In this document: positions 61,654 to 64,000 of the stretch, piece after piece
How positions within the stretch are numbered: the stretch's first letter is position 1
Layout: the number at the start of each line of letters is the position of its first letter
Assembly: GCA_902810715.1 (NCBI GenBank)
Contig: CADDYS010000001.1
Location: forward strand, 62,001-126,000
Direction of reading: 5' to 3'
Origin: a bacterium
Lineage (GTDB): Bacteria > Actinomycetota > Aquicultoria > Aquicultorales > Aquicultoraceae
Length of the DNA stretch: 64,000 nucleotides
Notes under the pieces: generated by a model
Databases searched by the model: none
Told to the model about the DNA's origin: nothing
The model's input: only the letters and a program-made list of their open reading frames with translations
Made by a program: the position numbers and the translations under genes

Positions 61654-63300
61654 ATGAAAAGGCGTATACTTATATTTGTGCTTGTAGCAGCCCTAGTTTT
61701 GGCTATGTCCATGACGGCGGCTTTTGCAGGTAAACCGGCTCCGTCCCCAACGGTTAGCATTACAAGCCCTGCTAATAATGCTACTGTGTCTGGAAGTGCG
61801 GTTGCTATATCAGCGGATTGTTCTAGTGGTGGTACTAGCTACACGGTTACAGGCGTAACATATTCTATTGATAGTGGCGCTGCTGTAGCTATGACCGGGC
61901 CAAACGGTTCGGTGTCAGGAACCTGGACCGCTAGCTGGGATAGCACCAAGGTTAGCGACGGTTCACACACCATCACGGTTACTGCTACGAACTCAGGAAA
62001 TAAATCTACTTCGAGTTCAGTCACAGTAACCGTTTCAAACGGTGGTAGTGGTAATGGTATAGGCAATGCCTATACGGTCATTGCTTACAACGATCTGGGT
62101 ATGCATTGCGCTTGCCCAAACAATGAGCTGATGATTCTGCTGCCGCCATTTAACACCATTCGTGCTCAGGTAATTAAGAGAGGCTCTATACCACAGGTAA
62201 TTACCAGCGGTATTACTGTTGAGTATGATTCGGTGGAGAATACCGAAGCCAACCTACTAAACGACAGTGAGTACGTTAAGTGGCTGGATAACGCGGAGCA
62301 TTACTTCCCGGGGTGTGGTATTAGCAGGACCAATATCGTTGGTCTTACCGGCAATCACCTTGATGGCCAGATGAAGCCAAGTGGTATCCACTGGGTAGCA
62401 GACGGAATTCCGAACTATCCTAATATTGACCCGAATGGAATCCTTGATTTCTTCGGCCAGAAGAGGGATCCTTACCTGACTGCCAACATTACCGTAAAGG
62501 ATACTGCAGGCACTGTTTTGGCAAAGACCTCAACAGTAGTTCCGGTTTCCTTTGGAGGATGCTGCAACTGCCACTACAAGTTAGCGCAAAACGTGCTTGG
62601 TATATCCAATCCTACACCAGATCAGTCGTTTAAGGTAATGTGCGATGCCCACTATAGGGACCATCCTGAGGCTGGCGACATCTACGCTATGAAGCCAATC
62701 AGGTGCTCCAAGTGCCACGCTGATCCGGCTGTAGGCGCACCGGGTAGCGAGCTGGGCGTTCCGACCTCGACAACATTCTCGGAGGCACTTCATCTCTTCC
62801 ATGCCAAGAGCGCATTGGTAACGAGCAGCACTTACGATCCCAACATTAACACCAACTGCTACGATTGCCATCCAGACAACAATCTGGTTAAGTGCTACAG
62901 GGGTCTGCATCAGAATTCAAGCCTTGGCCTTACCAAGTGGTGTACGGATTGCCACGGCTCAATCCTGAATCGCATAGACAGGACTGATTATAAGACGCCA
63001 TGGCAATATAACTCATTGCCGACGTGTAAGGGCTGCCATGGCGCATCATACGGTGAGAATGCTAGATCATCGTCTATATTCGGCCTGTATCTGTCAAGCA
63101 ATGGACACAAGAAAGATGAGATTGATTGCCTAACCTGCCACGGCTCACCGCACGCCGAGATACCAGCTACAAATCCATATGCTAACGATAATGGCCAGTC
63201 TATACAATTACAAGGCACTGCCAATGGCGGAAAGGCGATCGGCGTTTGTGATGTCTGCCATATCGGCAGAAGCACAACTTGGGCCGTACCGCCTCATTAG
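61654..63300 (+). CDS. Secreted heptaheme c-type cytochrome with Ig-like domain
   Basis: A 548-residue exported protein. A signal peptide (1-26, cleavage near AFA-GKP) is followed by a bacterial Ig-like domain (about 30-128) and a Ser/Gly linker, then YNDLGMHCACPNNE (about 145-158), a word found in other multiheme families. Seven CxxCH haem sites follow, at C303, C351, C402, C430, C458, C492 and C532. It probably carries electrons outside the membrane, perhaps to minerals or partner cells; no partner genes are in view. The ATG at 61654 follows a strong GAGGAGGTG site held in a leader hairpin. Confidence 0.9.
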   Translation: MKRRILIFVLVAALVLAMSMTAAFAGKPAPSPTVSITSPANNATVSGSAVAISADCSSGGTSYTVTGVTYSIDSGAAVAMTGPNGSVSGTWTASWDSTKVSDGSHTITVTATNSGNKSTSSSVTVTVSNGGSGNGIGNAYTVIAYNDLGMHCACPNNELMILLPPFNTIRAQVIKRGSIPQVITSGITVEYDSVENTEANLLNDSEYVKWLDNAEHYFPGCGISRTNIVGLTGNHLDGQMKPSGIHWVADGIPNYPNIDPNGILDFFGQKRDPYLTANITVKDTAGTVLAKTSTVVPVSFGGCCNCHYKLAQNVLGISNPTPDQSFKVMCDAHYRDHPEAGDIYAMKPIRCSKCHADPAVGAPGSELGVPTSTTFSEALHLFHAKSALVTSSTYDPNINTNCYDCHPDNNLVKCYRGLHQNSSLGLTKWCTDCHGSILNRIDRTDYKTPWQYNSLPTCKGCHGASYGENARSSSIFGLYLSSNGHKKDEIDCLTCHGSPHAEIPATNPYANDNGQSIQLQGTANGGKAIGVCDVCHIGRSTTWAVPPH

Positions 63301-63342
63301 GATTTCATTAGGATTTCCAATTATGCGTAAAGCGTAAAAACA

Positions 63343-63376
63343 GCAGAGAAGGGCTTTTTAAAAGCCCTTCTCTGCC
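63343..63376 (+). terminator. Terminator after the cytochrome gene
   Basis: Perfect 16-bp inverted repeat gcagagaagggctttt / aaaagcccttctctgc (63343-63358, 63360-63375). It lacks a long T-run after the stem but contains T5/A4 at its centre; likely bidirectional. Confidence 0.7.
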
Positions 63377-63439
63377 ATATTTAATTTAATCCTGCTATAT
63401 TTATTAAGGTAAGTAAGAGTTTTAAATCGGGAGTGGGAA

Positions 63440-64000
63440 ATGATCAACAAAAAGTGGATTGGTATTCTATCGCTTGCGCTAATTATTATGGTTGCGGCTT
63501 TGGGGTGTGGGTCAAAATCGCAGTCCACGGAAAGCCAAAAGATAAAGCTAACCAAAGAGTTCAAGTATGACAACAAAAAAACCGTAGAATTTATAGAAAG
63601 CTTTCAAATAGAAAAGGGGTTCCCACTTTCTGTTACATATAGTTACTGTTACGTTTACTCCATGAAGGCTTTAGGGCGTAAGATCGATGATAAATACCAA
63701 AAAAAGGTTATTTCATTTATTAAGAAGTCGCAAAAGAAGGACGGGGGGTTTGCACGGGATCAGAATACCGACAGATCTGATGCATACAGTACATATTGCG
63801 CTGTTTGGGTACTAAAAAATTTAAACGCGCTTGATCAAATAGACACTTCAAAGGTTGAAAGATTTATAAAATCCTGTACGAATAAAGACGGCGGTTTTGG
63901 GTTTATGCCGGGGCAGGAATCACAACCAATCAATACTTATTATAATGTAGCTGCATTGCAAATGCTCGGGAAAATTTCTAATGTAAACAGGTCATCCATA
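63440..64000 (+). CDS. Lipoprotein with prenyltransferase-like alpha/alpha-toroid repeats (3' truncated)
   Basis: The gene runs off the right edge with 187 codons visible. A lipoprotein signal (MINKKWIG...VAALGC, lipid-accepting Cys23) is followed by repeats of the terpenoid-cyclase/protein-prenyltransferase toroid type: SQKKDGGFARD near 108 and NKDGGFGFMPG near 157, each after a helix. Such secreted toroid proteins occur in Gram-positive bacteria, often binding or trimming surface polymers, with no established activity. The ATG at 63440 follows GGGAGTGGG. The next genes are outside the window. Confidence 0.75.
   Translation, partial: MINKKWIGILSLALIIMVAALGCGSKSQSTESQKIKLTKEFKYDNKKTVEFIESFQIEKGFPLSVTYSYCYVYSMKALGRKIDDKYQKKVISFIKKSQKKDGGFARDQNTDRSDAYSTYCAVWVLKNLNALDQIDTSKVERFIKSCTNKDGGFGFMPGQESQPINTYYNVAALQMLGKISNVNRSSI

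Noticed and set aside
63358-63576. 72-residue minus-strand frame opposite the lipoprotein start
   Set aside because: The + strand frame has a signal, lipobox and repeats; this one is antisense noise.
1-64000. tRNA or rRNA genes
   Set aside because: Intergenic gaps were read for T-arm words and rRNA landmarks and none was convincing; a covariance search would be needed to exclude a missed tRNA.

Overview
The window reads as one contiguous chromosomal segment of a deep-branching, anaerobic member of the Actinobacteriota. The lineage call is an inference. It rests on actinobacterial markers: the DUF881 / small basic protein / DUF881 cluster, a GarA-like FHA protein beside a MerR regulator and glycine-cleavage genes, and an RsiG-like c-di-GMP-responsive anti-sigma protein. 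It also rests on gene orders shared with mycobacteria (secD-secF-relA-MBL-hisS-aspS and alaS-ruvX-mltG). No tRNA, rRNA, CRISPR array, prophage or intact insertion sequence was found. Most genes lie on the + strand; 24.8-30.2 kb is a minus-strand block.

Region by region. 0-5.8 kb: a sulfite-reduction cluster made of a DsrP/NrfD-type quinol-linked membrane subunit (cut by the left edge), dsrA, dsrB, dsrD and a DsrL-like NAD(P)H:acceptor iron-sulfur flavoprotein, closed by a strong terminator. 5.9-16.9 kb: an aminotransferase, a START-like protein, phosphatidylglycerophosphate synthase, a metal-dependent hydrolase, a nucleotidyltransferase fused to a degenerate phosphomannomutase domain followed by an intact phosphomannomutase, the DUF881-Sbp-DUF881 cluster and a VanW-type wall protein. 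17-21.9 kb: phenylacetate-CoA ligase with an ACT partner, a macro-domain protein overlapping a nicotinate phosphoribosyltransferase, and a D,D-carboxypeptidase. 22-24.5 kb: an ABC exporter.

24.8-30.2 kb (minus strand): a lytic transglycosylase with an internal duplication, MurJ, a radical SAM protein and a vapBC pair. 30.2-38.4 kb: an erythromycin-esterase-like protein, the glycine cleavage system gcvT-H-PA-PB, an RsiG-like protein, a GarA-like FHA protein, a MerR regulator and yraN. 38.5-43.4 kb: a universal stress protein, comM, dprA and an HD phosphohydrolase, with two unexplained structured elements between genes. 43.4-59.4 kb: secDF, rel, an MBL hydrolase, hisS, aspS, a likely 6S RNA, a small cysteine-rich protein, an RsbW-like/SigB-like pair, an AI-2E exporter, alaS, ruvX and mltG. 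59.5-64 kb: an Old Yellow Enzyme relative, an ECF-type sigma factor with an N-terminal cysteine cluster, a secreted heptaheme cytochrome with an Ig-like domain, and a truncated lipoprotein.

Intergenic DNA carries several interspersed repeat families: a ~210-bp composite palindromic element (two full and two partial or related copies), a GTAGTTGC-bounded miniature element, a GTCATTGC repeat, and a GAGCT-rich repeat that directly abuts the ribosome-binding site of three unrelated genes. An isolated group II intron domain V lies at 24761-24794. The metabolism suggested is anaerobic respiration of sulfite or related sulfur compounds coupled to NAD(P)H and quinols, with possible extracellular electron transfer through the multiheme cytochrome.
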